The notes under the pieces were generated by a model, which was not told the DNA's origin, did not search any database, and saw only the letters and a program-made list of their open reading frames with translations. DNA of 64,000 nucleotides. Source: Dissulfurirhabdus thermomarina (GTDB lineage Bacteria; Desulfobacterota; Dissulfuribacteria; Dissulfuribacterales; Dissulfurirhabdaceae). The stretch spans positions 377,001-441,000 of the forward strand of contig NZ_JAATWC010000001.1 of assembly GCF_012979235.1 (NCBI RefSeq). The letters run 5' to 3'. Below are positions 44,516 to 53,497 of the stretch, in pieces; the stretch's first letter is position 1; the number at the start of each line of letters is the position of its first letter. Both the position numbers and the translations under genes were made by a program.

Positions 44516-46342
44516 ATGAAGACCTCGCTGCGACGTTTCCTCGCCTCTCACCCCGGCATCCGGGACCTGGCGCTCCCCGGGGACGTCCTGGAGCGCCTGG
44601 CCCAGCTCCTGGAAGAGGATTTCCTGGCGGACTTCCTCGGCGGACTCATCCGGGAGACCGAGGCCGTCATGGCCGTGGACCCGCGGTTGCCCCTGAAGGA
44701 CATCCTCCGGATCGCGGCGGAGCGGATCGTCCGGGGCCTGGGAGCCAAGGCGGCCTCCATCCGCCTCTTCGACCCGGAGACCCTCCAGATGACCAGTTTC
44801 GGCGGGTTCGGCATCCCCGACACGGACCGGGAGCGGGAGGTGCCCGTGGCCGATTCCGTGGCCGGCCTCGTGGTGCGGGAGAACCGGAGCATCCCGGTCC
44901 CCAGCATCCTCGACTCCCCCCACTACCGGGACAAGGATGTGGTGCGCCGCCGCGGCGTCCGGTCCCTGCTGGCCGTTCCCCTGCGCATCCCGAGCTTCTT
45001 CGAGGGGGAAGGCGATGTCCTCGGCTCGCTCCAGATCTACTACGAGGCGGACCACCGGCGCTTCAGCCCCCTGGAGGTCCTCCAGGCCGAGCTCATGGCC
45101 CGTCGCGTCAGCTACGTCCTCGCCAAGAAGAAGATCCTCGACCTCCGGGAACTCAACGACCGGAAGGAACGGATCGTCGACGAGATCTTCGTCAAGATCA
45201 GCAACCGGGAGGGCATCAAGCTCAAGGACCTCTTCATCCTGCTCATCCCGGTGCTGGAGCGGTTCCTCCAGGTCCGAAGCTGCGCCCTCTTCACCGTCTC
45301 CGACGACGGCGTCTACATCCACCTCGAGGCGGCCTACCCCCCGGATCTCGCCTACCACGAGACCGGCTACACCTTCACCGTGGCCCACCATCCCTACTTC
45401 GAGCGGGCGGTGCAGGAGGCCCCGCGGCCCGTGGACACCCCTACGGAGAAGATCACCCCCGCCTACGTGCTCGTCCGGGATCCCTTGGCCAGTCCCCTCA
45501 CCAGCCCGGGCCTGCGGGCCTTCGCCCGTGCCCACCAGATCCATTCCATCCTCCTGGTCCCCCTCCGGGTCAAGGGGCGCGTCCGCCACCTCATCACCCT
45601 CTACGCCGGGGACCAGAAGGAGGCCTTCACCGAGGAGGAGATCGAGCTGGTGACCTTCTTCGGCAAGGAGATCATGAAGGCCACGCGGCTCGAGTTCCTG
45701 GGCGACCTTCTCCACGACTTCAAGAACCCGGCGGTGGCCGTGGCGGGGTTCGCCGGGCGGGCCCGCCGGCTGCTGGACGCCGAGCCCGACCTCGAGGCGG
45801 TGCGGGAGCGGCTCAAGGGCTACCTCGACATCGTGGTGCGCGAGACGGTCCGCCTCCAGGACCTCGCCATCGGCATGACCGCGGAGGGGCGTGAAGAGGC
45901 CCTGGACCTGGGCCGGGTGGCCCTCGACCGCTACCGGATCAACGAGGAGGTGGTCCGGGAGTCGCGCCGGACGCGCCTCCGGATGGAGCCGCCGGAGGTC
46001 GAGCCCGGCCTCCTGGTGTTCTGCCCCCGCTTCGGCCTCGAGCGCGTCCTCGACAACCTCCTGAACAACGCCACCAAGGCGGTCCCGGAGGAGGGCGGGC
46101 GGATCGCCATGCGCGTCTTCCGGGACGGGCGCCGGGCCTGCCTCGAGCTCCGCAACACCGGAGAGATACCGGCGGAGCACATCGACCAGGTCCGGCGCGG
46201 GCAGGTCCGGGGCCGGGGCCTCAACATCATCACCCGATTCGTCCAGGCCAACCACGGCCGCATGGAGGTATGGACCGAGACGGGGGAGACCGTCTTCCGG
46301 GTCTGCCTGCCCTTGGTGGAAGGGGGCGCGGGGGCGGGCTAG
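44516..46342 (+). CDS. Two-GAF sensor histidine kinase
   Basis: The protein has 608 residues. GAF 1 spans about 60-230 (LRIAAERIVRGLGAKAASIR, LLAVPLRIPSFFEGE) and GAF 2 about 240-400 (LERFLQVRSCALFTVSDDGV, IHSILLVPLRVKG). The phospho-acceptor region is GDLLHDFKNPAVAVAGFAGR, and the ATPase domain has DNLLNNATKAV and GRGLNIITRF. No membrane helix is seen, so it is a cytosolic sensor. No response regulator is adjacent; the ANTAR regulator at 15 kb is a possible but unproven partner. The 3' end overlaps the convergent reductase gene by 4 bp. Confidence 0.9.
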   Translation: MKTSLRRFLASHPGIRDLALPGDVLERLAQLLEEDFLADFLGGLIRETEAVMAVDPRLPLKDILRIAAERIVRGLGAKAASIRLFDPETLQMTSFGGFGIPDTDREREVPVADSVAGLVVRENRSIPVPSILDSPHYRDKDVVRRRGVRSLLAVPLRIPSFFEGEGDVLGSLQIYYEADHRRFSPLEVLQAELMARRVSYVLAKKKILDLRELNDRKERIVDEIFVKISNREGIKLKDLFILLIPVLERFLQVRSCALFTVSDDGVYIHLEAAYPPDLAYHETGYTFTVAHHPYFERAVQEAPRPVDTPTEKITPAYVLVRDPLASPLTSPGLRAFARAHQIHSILLVPLRVKGRVRHLITLYAGDQKEAFTEEEIELVTFFGKEIMKATRLEFLGDLLHDFKNPAVAVAGFAGRARRLLDAEPDLEAVRERLKGYLDIVVRETVRLQDLAIGMTAEGREEALDLGRVALDRYRINEEVVRESRRTRLRMEPPEVEPGLLVFCPRFGLERVLDNLLNNATKAVPEEGGRIAMRVFRDGRRACLELRNTGEIPAEHIDQVRRGQVRGRGLNIITRFVQANHGRMEVWTETGETVFRVCLPLVEGGAGAG

Positions 46343-46929
46343 GCGAGTTCCGCGGCCAGGGCCCTGCCGGCGGCTCTGGCCTCCTCCAGGTACTCGGGAT
46401 GGGCCAGGACGTCGCCCTCGAGGTCGAGGCCCCGGTAGAGCAGGGTCTTCCAGAGGGGCATGTCGAAGACGTCGAGGAAGTAGCGGACGCTCAACACGGC
46501 CCCGTCGAAGAGGCGTTCGCCGGTGCTGGCCCCCGCCGAGACGAAGAGCCCCCGCTTGGAGGGGTCCTTGCGGCCGAAGGGGGCCTTCTCGATCCAGTAT
46601 TTCTTCACCCAGAGGGACTGGCACCGGTCCATGAGGATCTTCACCTGGGCGCTCACGGTGTAGAAGAAGATGGGCGAGGCGAGCAGGATGGCCCGGGCGC
46701 CGGCCAGTTCCCGGGCCAGGGGGCCGAAGTCATCCTCGATCACGCATCGGCCCTCCGCCCGGCACCCGTAGAGCTCGAGACAGGGGGACATGCGGAGATC
46801 CCGGAGGAAGACCTCCCGGACCTCCAGGCCGGACTCCCGGGCCCCGGCCACCGCCTCCCGGAGGAGGCGGGCGGTGTTCCCCTCCCGGCGCGGGCTCCCG
46901 AAGACGGCGACGGCGGGCGGGGAGGTCAC
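46339..46929 (-). CDS. Flavodoxin-fold NAD(P)H-dependent FMN reductase
   Basis: This 196-residue protein has the FMN-binding turn VAVFGSPRREGNTARLLREA, the family cysteines CLELYGCRAEGRC (putative Fe-S or redox cysteines in the iron-sulfur flavoprotein branch), and ILLASPIFFYTVSAQVKILM. It is probably an electron-transfer flavoprotein. GTG 46929 is chosen as the closest start to the fold. Upstream in-frame codons are low-complexity. It is preceded by a terminator, so it has its own promoter or depends on read-through. Confidence 0.87.
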   Translation of the reverse strand: MTSPPAVAVFGSPRREGNTARLLREAVAGARESGLEVREVFLRDLRMSPCLELYGCRAEGRCVIEDDFGPLARELAGARAILLASPIFFYTVSAQVKILMDRCQSLWVKKYWIEKAPFGRKDPSKRGLFVSAGASTGERLFDGAVLSVRYFLDVFDMPLWKTLLYRGLDLEGDVLAHPEYLEEARAAGRALAAELA

Positions 46930-46965
46930 CGGGCCCGGGCGTGGGCGCCGACCCCCCGGCGCACG

Positions 46966-46999
46966 AAAAAGGCGAGGGCCACGGGATGCGGCCCTCGCC
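46966..46999 (-). terminator. Intrinsic terminator after slyD
   Basis: On the minus strand a perfect 10-bp stem GGCGAGGGCC/GGCCCTCGCC with a 9-base loop is followed by TTTTT (46970-46966). Confidence 0.85.
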
Positions 47000-47035
47000 G
47001 GTGATGGCAGGTGGCAGGCAGGCGCCGGGGAGGCG

Positions 47036-47548
47036 TCAGCAACATCCCCCGCCGCACCCGCTGTCACAGGCGCCGGAGGCGCAGCCGCCCAGACCCGCCA
47101 GGGCGGCCATCTCCGCCTCGCTGGGCTCCCGGACCTCGCTCACGGTGATGTCGAAGTGGAGCCGTTCCCCGGCCAGGGGATGGTTGAAGTCGGCCACCAC
47201 CATCTCGTCGGTGACAGAACGGACGGTGAACCGGATGGGACCACTCGGCCCCATGGTCTCGAAGTTCATCCCGGCCTGCACCTCGATGTCCGAGGGAAAC
47301 TGCTGGCGGGGGATCTCCCGGTAGAGGGCCTCGTTGCGTTCCCCGTAGGCCTCCGCCGCCTCCACGGTGATCTGCGCGTTCTGGCCGGCCTCCATGCCCA
47401 TGAGCTGCCGCTCGAGGCCGGGAATGATCTGGCCCACCCCGGTGATGAAGCCCAGCGGAGAGCCGGGTTCCGACCGGTCGATGACCTCTCCGGAATCGAG
47501 GGCCAGTGTGTAGTCGATGGCGACGTAGGTGCGATCCGCGATTTTCAT
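47036..47548 (-). CDS. slyD: FKBP-type peptidyl-prolyl isomerase SlyD
   Basis: This 170-residue protein has an FKBP half (VAIDYTLALDSGEVIDRSEP, GFITGVGQIIPGLERQLMGM), an insert-in-flap domain (YGERNEALYREIPRQQF ... VADFNHPLAGERLHFDITVS), and a cysteine-rich metal tail, GGCASGACDSGCGGGCC. SlyD proteins are chaperones and nickel donors in hydrogenase maturation. The tail here is cysteine- rather than histidine-rich and ends in CC. AAGGAGAAGATGTC precedes the ATG. It is a paralogue of the protein at 10688-11233. Confidence 0.92.
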   Translation of the reverse strand: MKIADRTYVAIDYTLALDSGEVIDRSEPGSPLGFITGVGQIIPGLERQLMGMEAGQNAQITVEAAEAYGERNEALYREIPRQQFPSDIEVQAGMNFETMGPSGPIRFTVRSVTDEMVVADFNHPLAGERLHFDITVSEVREPSEAEMAALAGLGGCASGACDSGCGGGCC

Positions 47549-47812
47549 GACATCTTCTCCTTAAAAATGTTCCCGGACCAGGAGGGGCGCCCCTGGGCCC
47601 GGGCCGCTGCGTGTACTTAATCCACCATAGTGGCCGGGCCGGCAAAGGTCAACACCGGCAGGCCGGGGCCATGCCGGTTCCGGCCCCCGGAGCCCCCGCC
47701 CCCCGGGCCTTGACAGGCCCCGCCCGGTGCGCAAATTTTTTTTCGCCCGGCTTGCCGCCGGCCACGTGCATCCTGGCGGCACCTTCCCGGTCCCCGCCGA
47801 AAGGAGGGCTGC

Positions 47813-48778
47813 ATGGAGGCCATGATCGAGGCCCAGGGTATCGGCATGGACTACGGCCGGTTCCGCGCCGTGCACGAGGTGAGCTTTCGGGTCGGCCGGG
47901 GCGAGGTGGTGGGGCTCCTCGGGCCCAACGGGGCCGGAAAGACCACCATCATGAAGATCCTGGCCACCCAGCTTGCGCCCACCCGGGGAACGGCCAGGGT
48001 GGCCGGCCACGACGTGCGCTCGGCGCCGAGGGAGGTCCGCTCGGCCCTGGGCTACCTGCCGGAAGAGGTCCCCCTCTACGAGGAGATGGAGGTCCGGGAA
48101 TACCTCGACTTCGTGGCGGCGGCCCGGCGGATTCACGGCCTCCACCGCCGGACGCGGCTGGAGTGGGTCCGGCGCCAGTGCCGGCTGGAGGCCGTCTGGT
48201 GCCAGCCGGTGGGGCGGCTCTCCAAGGGATACCGGCAGCGGGTGGGGCTCGCCCAGGCCCTGGTGCACGATCCCCCGGTGCTCATCCTCGACGAGCCCAC
48301 CTCGGGGCTCGACCCCCTCCAGATCATCGAGGTCCGCGACCTGGTACGCCGGCTCGCCCGGGACAAGGCCGTGCTCTTCAGCACCCACATCCTCCAGGAG
48401 GTCGCGGCGGTGGCCGACCGGGTGCTGGTGTTGAGCGACGGCGAGCTCGTCGCGGACGATCCGCTGCCGGTCCTCGCCCGGGCGGGGGGGGCGCTCCGGG
48501 TCGCGGTGGCGGCCGAGGGGGACGTGGCGGCGGCGCTTCGAGGGCTGCCCGGCGTCCGGGCCGTGGTGCCGGTGGAGGGCGCCGGCGTCCCGGCCTTCCG
48601 GGTGGAGGGGGCGGACGGCGCGGCCCTGGCCGCCGCCGTGGGCGACCTGGCGGCCGCCAGGGGCTGGCGCGTCCGGGAGCTGGCCCCGGACGCCTCCCTG
48701 GAGGCGGCCTTCATCCGACTGCTCCGGCGCCATCGGGCGGAGCGGACAGGCGGCGACGAGGTGCGCCATGCTGCGTGA
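47813..48778 (+). CDS. gldA: ABC transporter ATPase, GldA-type
   Basis: The ATPase of 321 residues has Walker A LLGPNGAGKTTIMKIL, signature motif LSKGYRQRVGLAQAL, Walker B VLILDEPTSGLDP and the switch histidine in STHILQEV. A C-terminal ~100-residue extension (LRVAVAAEGDVAAALRGLPG ...) is typical of GldA/CcmA-like ATPases. It is followed by a fused permease and a GldG-like protein, as in gliding-motility-type (Gld) exporters. GGAGGG precedes ATG 47813. A TTGACA (47710-47715) is the likeliest promoter element. The stop lies 11 bp inside the next gene. Confidence 0.9.
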   Translation: MEAMIEAQGIGMDYGRFRAVHEVSFRVGRGEVVGLLGPNGAGKTTIMKILATQLAPTRGTARVAGHDVRSAPREVRSALGYLPEEVPLYEEMEVREYLDFVAAARRIHGLHRRTRLEWVRRQCRLEAVWCQPVGRLSKGYRQRVGLAQALVHDPPVLILDEPTSGLDPLQIIEVRDLVRRLARDKAVLFSTHILQEVAAVADRVLVLSDGELVADDPLPVLARAGGALRVAVAAEGDVAAALRGLPGVRAVVPVEGAGVPAFRVEGADGAALAAAVGDLAAARGWRVRELAPDASLEAAFIRLLRRHRAERTGGDEVRHAA

Positions 48779-51167
48779 CGTCCTGACCCTGGTCCGGCGG
48801 GAACTCGGGGCCTACTTCAACGTCCCCATCGCCTACGTCTACTCGGTGGTCTTCCTCCTGGTGGCCGGCGGACTCTTCATGACGCCCTTTTTCCTCTCGG
48901 GGGCCTGCAGCATGCGCGGGTTCTTCGGGCTGCTGCCGCTGCTCCTCGTGGTCTTCATCCCGGCCCTGACCATGCGGCTGTGGGCGGAGGAGCGCAAGAC
49001 CGGCTCCATCGCCCTCCTGCTCGGTCTCCCCGTGCCGGAGGCGGTCCTGGTGGCCGGGAAGTTCGCCGCCGCCTGGCTCTTTTCCGCCTGCGCCCTGGCC
49101 GGCACCCTGGTGATCCCGCTGATGCTGGCGGTGCTCGGCGACCCGGATCCGGGCCCCATCCTCGGGGGCTACCTCGGCGCCCTGCTCCTTTCGGCCTTCC
49201 TCATCTCGCTGGGGATGGCGGTCTCGGCCTTCTTCTCCGACCAGATCGTGGCCTTCATCCTGGCCCTGCTGGCTGGGTTCGGTTCCTACCTGGCGGGGGT
49301 GGACGCCATCGCCGCCTTCGCGGACGGCTGGATCCCCGGACTGGGGACCTTCCTGAAGGACGCCGCGGGACTTTCCAGTCACTTCAATTCCTTCGCCAAG
49401 GGCGTGGTGGATCTCGCCGACTGTTTCTACTTCTGCGCCTTCACCCTGGTGTTCCTGGCGGTGAACGTCCTCACCCTCGCCGGGCGACTGCGGCGCCGGG
49501 CCGCCCGCGGCTTCGGGGCCGGCGTGGCGCTGCTCGTCGGGATCGGCCTCGTGGCCGGCGGGGTGGCGAAGGGGATGTCCCTTCCCCGGTTCGATCTCAC
49601 CGAGGAGGGCCTCTACACGGTGACGCCGGCCACCCGGCGGCTCCTGGCGCGGCTCGAGGCCCCCGTCCGGGTGACCTACTACGTCTCGGCCCGGGAGAAA
49701 CTCCCCACCCCCATGAAGGACATCGCCCGGGACGTCGGGGACCTCCTGGAGGAGTTCGCGGCCCTCTCGCCCCGGTTCCGGTACCGGGTGGTGGACCCGG
49801 CCCGGGCCCCAGACCGCCTCTCCGCCCTGGAGAAGCGGGGGATCGTGCCGTTCAACACCCAGACCATCGCCCGGGACGCCCTGGACATCAAGACCATCTA
49901 CTCCGCCATCGAGGTGGCCTACCTGGACCGGCCCCCGGAGGTGATCCCCCAGGTGATGCCCGACGACCTCGGCAGCCTGGAGTACGAGCTGGTCTCGCGC
50001 ATCCACCGGCTGCTCCTCGGCCGCAAGCCCAAGGTCGTGCTGGTGACGCCCGGCGGGGAAAAGGGCGGCATGGCCGCCCTGCTCCGCCGGATGCAGGGCG
50101 GCGGGGGGGACTATGCCGCCCTGGCGGAGCTCCTCCGCGGCCAGGGCTACGAGGTGGTGCGGCAGGAGATCGGTCCCGGGTCGCCTCTGCCCGACGATGC
50201 GCGTCTGCTCGTCCTCGTGGCCCCCGAGCGTCTCGGCGAGCGGCGGCGGTACGAGATCGCGCGGTTCCTCCGCCGGGGACACCCGGTCCTCGTGGCCGCC
50301 CAGCGGCTGCGGTACCACTACGGGGAAGGCCGGTCGGGCTTCTCGGTGAGCGCCGTCCCGGTGGAGACCGACGTGGACGAGCTCCTGGCCCCCTTCGGGG
50401 TCCGGGTGGAGGACCGGATGCTCTTCGACCGGCGAAGCGCCGTCCTCCAGATGACCCGGCCCCGCCGGATGGGAATCTTTTCCGCCCTGGTGCAGACCCC
50501 GGTGGACTTCCCCGTCCAGGTCCGGGTCCTGCCGGACACCATGGACCGGTCCCTCTCCATGACGAGCGGTGTCCCCGAGCTCCTCTACCTCTGGGGCACC
50601 GCCCTGGATCTCGACCGGGAGCGTCTCGAGCGGCTCGGCCTCAAGGCCACGGTGATCTTCCGCTCAAGCCCCGAGGCCTGGACGGCCCCCCATCACCTGG
50701 GCCCGCTCTCTGCGGCGGAGATGACACCCCCGGCCGGGGGGAAGGGGATGGCCAGCCGGCCTCTCGCGGTGCTGCTCGAGGGTCGCTTCCCGGACCCCTT
50801 CGAGGGCCGGCCCGTGCCGGCATGGCCGGGCGCCAACGCCACCGCGGCGGCGCCGGAACCCGTGGAACCCGCCGCCAGCCGCCTCCTGGTGGTGGGGTGC
50901 GCGGAGATGTTTTCCGACAACCTCCTCGCCAACCCGGGCAACGCCCTCTTCGCCGCCAACGCCGTGGATGCCCTGGCCCTGGGCGGGGAGTTGATCCACG
51001 TCCGTGCCAAGTCCCAGGCCCTGCGCCTCATCGGGCCCGTCTCCGACGAGGCCAAGGCCTTCTGGCGCGTGGTGGTCATGTTCGCCGTGCCCGCCCTCTG
51101 GGTGGCGGGCGGGATCGCCCGGGCCGTCCGGCGGCGGCGCCGCCGGGAGGCCTGCGACGGCGGATGA
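48768..51167 (+). CDS. Fused GldF permease - GldG ABC transporter protein
   Basis: In this 799-residue protein, residues 1-240 form a six-helix ABC-2-type permease (LTLVRRELGAYFNVPIAYVY, FIPALTMRLWAEERKTGSIA), as in GldF. Another helix (residues ~247-268) then leads to a long periplasmic GldG-like region (RFDLTEEGLYTVTPATRRLL, VRVTYYVSAREKLPTPMKDI, DLGSLEYELVSRIHRLL), ending with a last membrane helix and a basic tail. GldF and GldG are separate genes in Bacteroidetes. Here they are one frame with no break. Substrate unknown. Confidence 0.9.
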   Translation: MLRDVLTLVRRELGAYFNVPIAYVYSVVFLLVAGGLFMTPFFLSGACSMRGFFGLLPLLLVVFIPALTMRLWAEERKTGSIALLLGLPVPEAVLVAGKFAAAWLFSACALAGTLVIPLMLAVLGDPDPGPILGGYLGALLLSAFLISLGMAVSAFFSDQIVAFILALLAGFGSYLAGVDAIAAFADGWIPGLGTFLKDAAGLSSHFNSFAKGVVDLADCFYFCAFTLVFLAVNVLTLAGRLRRRAARGFGAGVALLVGIGLVAGGVAKGMSLPRFDLTEEGLYTVTPATRRLLARLEAPVRVTYYVSAREKLPTPMKDIARDVGDLLEEFAALSPRFRYRVVDPARAPDRLSALEKRGIVPFNTQTIARDALDIKTIYSAIEVAYLDRPPEVIPQVMPDDLGSLEYELVSRIHRLLLGRKPKVVLVTPGGEKGGMAALLRRMQGGGGDYAALAELLRGQGYEVVRQEIGPGSPLPDDARLLVLVAPERLGERRRYEIARFLRRGHPVLVAAQRLRYHYGEGRSGFSVSAVPVETDVDELLAPFGVRVEDRMLFDRRSAVLQMTRPRRMGIFSALVQTPVDFPVQVRVLPDTMDRSLSMTSGVPELLYLWGTALDLDRERLERLGLKATVIFRSSPEAWTAPHHLGPLSAAEMTPPAGGKGMASRPLAVLLEGRFPDPFEGRPVPAWPGANATAAAPEPVEPAASRLLVVGCAEMFSDNLLANPGNALFAANAVDALALGGELIHVRAKSQALRLIGPVSDEAKAFWRVVVMFAVPALWVAGGIARAVRRRRRREACDGG

Positions 51168-51209
51168 CGCGGCCGGGGGCGGACGGCCCCCCCGAAGGAG
51201 GAGCGACGG

Positions 51210-52196
51210 ATGGGCAACCGGCAACTGGTCGTGCTGGCCGCGGTCCTGGCGGGGCTGGTGGCGGTCTACGCCTGGCAGCAGCACCGGCGGAACGCCTCGC
51301 CCCGCGAGCTCACCGCCGCCCTGGCCCCGGCGGATCTCGCCCGGCGGGCGGACAAGCTGGTGGCCTGGGCCCCGGCGGACCCGAAGGGGGCCCGGCTTCG
51401 CCTCTTCAAGCAGGAGGGGCGGTGGCGGGTGGACCGGGGCTTTCCCGCCCCGGCCAAGGCGGCGCGCGTGGAGGAGGTCCTCGAGGCCCTGGCGGCCTTG
51501 CGCGGCGAGGCGCGGGCGGCGGATCCCGGCCTGGTCGGCCGGTTCCGGCTGAAGTCGCGGGAGGCCTTCCACGTGGAGGTGCGGGGCGGCGGGGAGCGGC
51601 TGCTGCACCTCCTGGTGGGCAAGCAGGGGCCCGACTGGGACACCTGCTACGTCCGCGCCGCCGGTTCCGACGCGGTCTACCTGGCCGACCGCAACGTCTT
51701 GGGGCTCTTCGAGGTCTGGCAGGTTCCGGCCAAGGGCTCCCCGGACCCCAAGGACTGGACCGAGCTCACGGTGATCGGGGAGGGCCGCCGGGGCGTCCGG
51801 GCGGTGGCCTGGCGTTCGGCCGAGGGCGCCTGGCGGATCGCCCCCGCCGCGGCGCCGGGGGGCGGGGGTGCCACGCAGGCGAAGGGCGGCCCCGCCTGGG
51901 TCTACACCTACGAGGGCCCCCCGCGGCGCCGGGCGGCCGGGGCCCGGGTCCGGGACTTCCTCGACCGGCTCTTCCCGCTCCAGGCCGCCGACGTGGAAGA
52001 CCCGGCCAAGGCGGCGGCGTTCGGGCTGGGGGCCGGGGCGGCCGAGCTGCGCGTGGACCTCGGGGCGAAGGGCGAGGTCCGGCTCGAGGTGGGCCGGCGG
52101 GCCGGCGAGGCCCGCAAGGCCTGGGTCCGGACCGCCGACGGCACGGTCTACCGCCTGGAGGGCGACTGGGTGCCGCGGCTTCCGGCCCCCTTCTGA
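51210..52196 (+). CDS. DUF4340 protein of the Gld-type ABC operon
   Basis: This 328-residue protein has an N-terminal membrane anchor (QLVVLAAVLAGLVAVYAW). A periplasmic domain of the DUF4340 type follows: DLARRADKLVAWAPADPKGA, RLRLFKQEGRWRVDRGFPAP, RFRLKSREAFHVEV, VYLADRNVLGLFEVW. DUF4340 proteins usually follow GldG-like genes, and this position fits. No enzymatic motif is seen. GAAGGAGGAGCG precedes the ATG. It is convergent with the lolC/E gene, leaving only 3 bp between them. Confidence 0.85.
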   Translation: MGNRQLVVLAAVLAGLVAVYAWQQHRRNASPRELTAALAPADLARRADKLVAWAPADPKGARLRLFKQEGRWRVDRGFPAPAKAARVEEVLEALAALRGEARAADPGLVGRFRLKSREAFHVEVRGGGERLLHLLVGKQGPDWDTCYVRAAGSDAVYLADRNVLGLFEVWQVPAKGSPDPKDWTELTVIGEGRRGVRAVAWRSAEGAWRIAPAAAPGGGGATQAKGGPAWVYTYEGPPRRRAAGARVRDFLDRLFPLQAADVEDPAKAAAFGLGAGAAELRVDLGAKGEVRLEVGRRAGEARKAWVRTADGTVYRLEGDWVPRLPAPF

Positions 52197-52199
52197 TCG

Positions 52200-53495
52200 T
52201 TACCCGGTGCGGAGGGCCTTGGCCGGTTCCACCCGCGCCGCCTGCCGGGCGGGGTAGAGGGTGGCCAGGAAGCAGATCACCAGGGCCGCCGCCACGATGA
52301 ACACCACGTCCATCCCGTTGAGGAGCATGGGCAGGGTGTCCGTGTAATAGACCTGGCTGATCTCGCTGGGGATCTTGATGAACTTGTACCGGGCGAGCAA
52401 CTCGCAGAGTCCCACCCCGCCCGCCGCTCCGAGGGCCGTCCCCGTGAGCCCGATGAGGGAGCCGGTGTAGACGAAGATCTTGAGAATCTGCCGGTCCGTC
52501 GCCCCCATGGCCTTCAGGATGGCGATGTCCTCTTTCTTTTCCATGACCATCATGATGAGGGTGCTGACGATGTTGAAGGCCGCCACCAGCACGATGAGGG
52601 CCAGGACGATGGAGAGGGCGATCTTCTCGAGCTTGAGGGCCGCGAAGAGGTTCCGGCTCATCTGCTGCCAGTCCATGGTCCAGAACGGGTAGCCCAGGCG
52701 CTCCCGGATGAGGTCCGCCAGGCGGTCGGCGGCGTAGATGTCCGAGACCCGCACCTCGAGGCCGTGGACCGCGGTCCCGAGGCCGAGGAGGCGCTGCGCC
52801 GTCCGGAGCGAGACGAAGGCCAGGGAGGCGTCGTACTCGTACATCCCGGTGGTGAGGAGCCCGGCCACCCGGAACCGGCGGATCTTCGGGAGCATGCCCA
52901 CCGGGGTCAGCGTCCCGCCGGGGAGGACGAGCTGGACCGGGTGCCCCACGTCCACCCCCAGGGTGCGGGCGAGTTCCTTGCCCATCAGGATGGGCGGCGG
53001 CCCCGGCCCTTCCCGCATCAGGGCGTCCAGGCCCCGGCCCCGGACCGTATCGCCCACGGTGACCACCGAGGTGACCGAGGCCGGGTCCACGCCGCGGACC
53101 AGCGCCCCGCTCACGGCGCGGCCCGAGGTGAGCAGCGCCTGGACGTAGACCACCGGCGTGGCCGCCAGGACCCGCGCCGCCCCGCCCTGTCCCCGGAGGC
53201 GGTCCCAGAGGCCCGCCAGGGGCGGGGGCTGCACCCGGGCCGAGAGCACGGCGCGGCGGATCTCCGGCGTCTCGGCGAAGGGCCCTTTGTAGCTCCGGAC
53301 CAGGATGTGGGAGTTGATGCCCAGGATCTTGGTCCGGAGGTGGTCCTCGAAGCCGCCCATGACGGAGAGCACCACGATGAGGGCCATGACCCCGAGGGTG
53401 ACCCCCCCGATGGAGATGAGGGTGATGAGGGAGACGAAGGCGTGGGTGCGCTTGGCCCGGAGGTAGCGCCGGGCCACCATCCCTTCGAAGGCCAT
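52200..53495 (-). CDS. Lipoprotein-releasing ABC permease LolC/LolE
   Basis: This 431-residue inner-membrane permease has an N-terminal helix (AFVSLITLISIGGVTLGVMA), a large periplasmic domain, and three C-terminal helices of the FtsX type (SIVLALIVLVAAFNIVSTLI, KIFVYTGSLIGLTGTALGAA, VVFIVAAALVICFLATLYPA). EKKEDIAILKAMGATDRQIL is the coupling region typical of LolC/E. It moves mature lipoproteins from the inner membrane to LolA. It follows lysS by 2 bp, the usual order. The ATPase gene lolD is not downstream; lolD-like genes exist only at 59 kb, in another operon. Confidence 0.92.
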   Translation of the reverse strand: MAFEGMVARRYLRAKRTHAFVSLITLISIGGVTLGVMALIVVLSVMGGFEDHLRTKILGINSHILVRSYKGPFAETPEIRRAVLSARVQPPPLAGLWDRLRGQGGAARVLAATPVVYVQALLTSGRAVSGALVRGVDPASVTSVVTVGDTVRGRGLDALMREGPGPPPILMGKELARTLGVDVGHPVQLVLPGGTLTPVGMLPKIRRFRVAGLLTTGMYEYDASLAFVSLRTAQRLLGLGTAVHGLEVRVSDIYAADRLADLIRERLGYPFWTMDWQQMSRNLFAALKLEKIALSIVLALIVLVAAFNIVSTLIMMVMEKKEDIAILKAMGATDRQILKIFVYTGSLIGLTGTALGAAGGVGLCELLARYKFIKIPSEISQVYYTDTLPMLLNGMDVVFIVAAALVICFLATLYPARQAARVEPAKALRTG

Positions 53496-53497
53496 GG

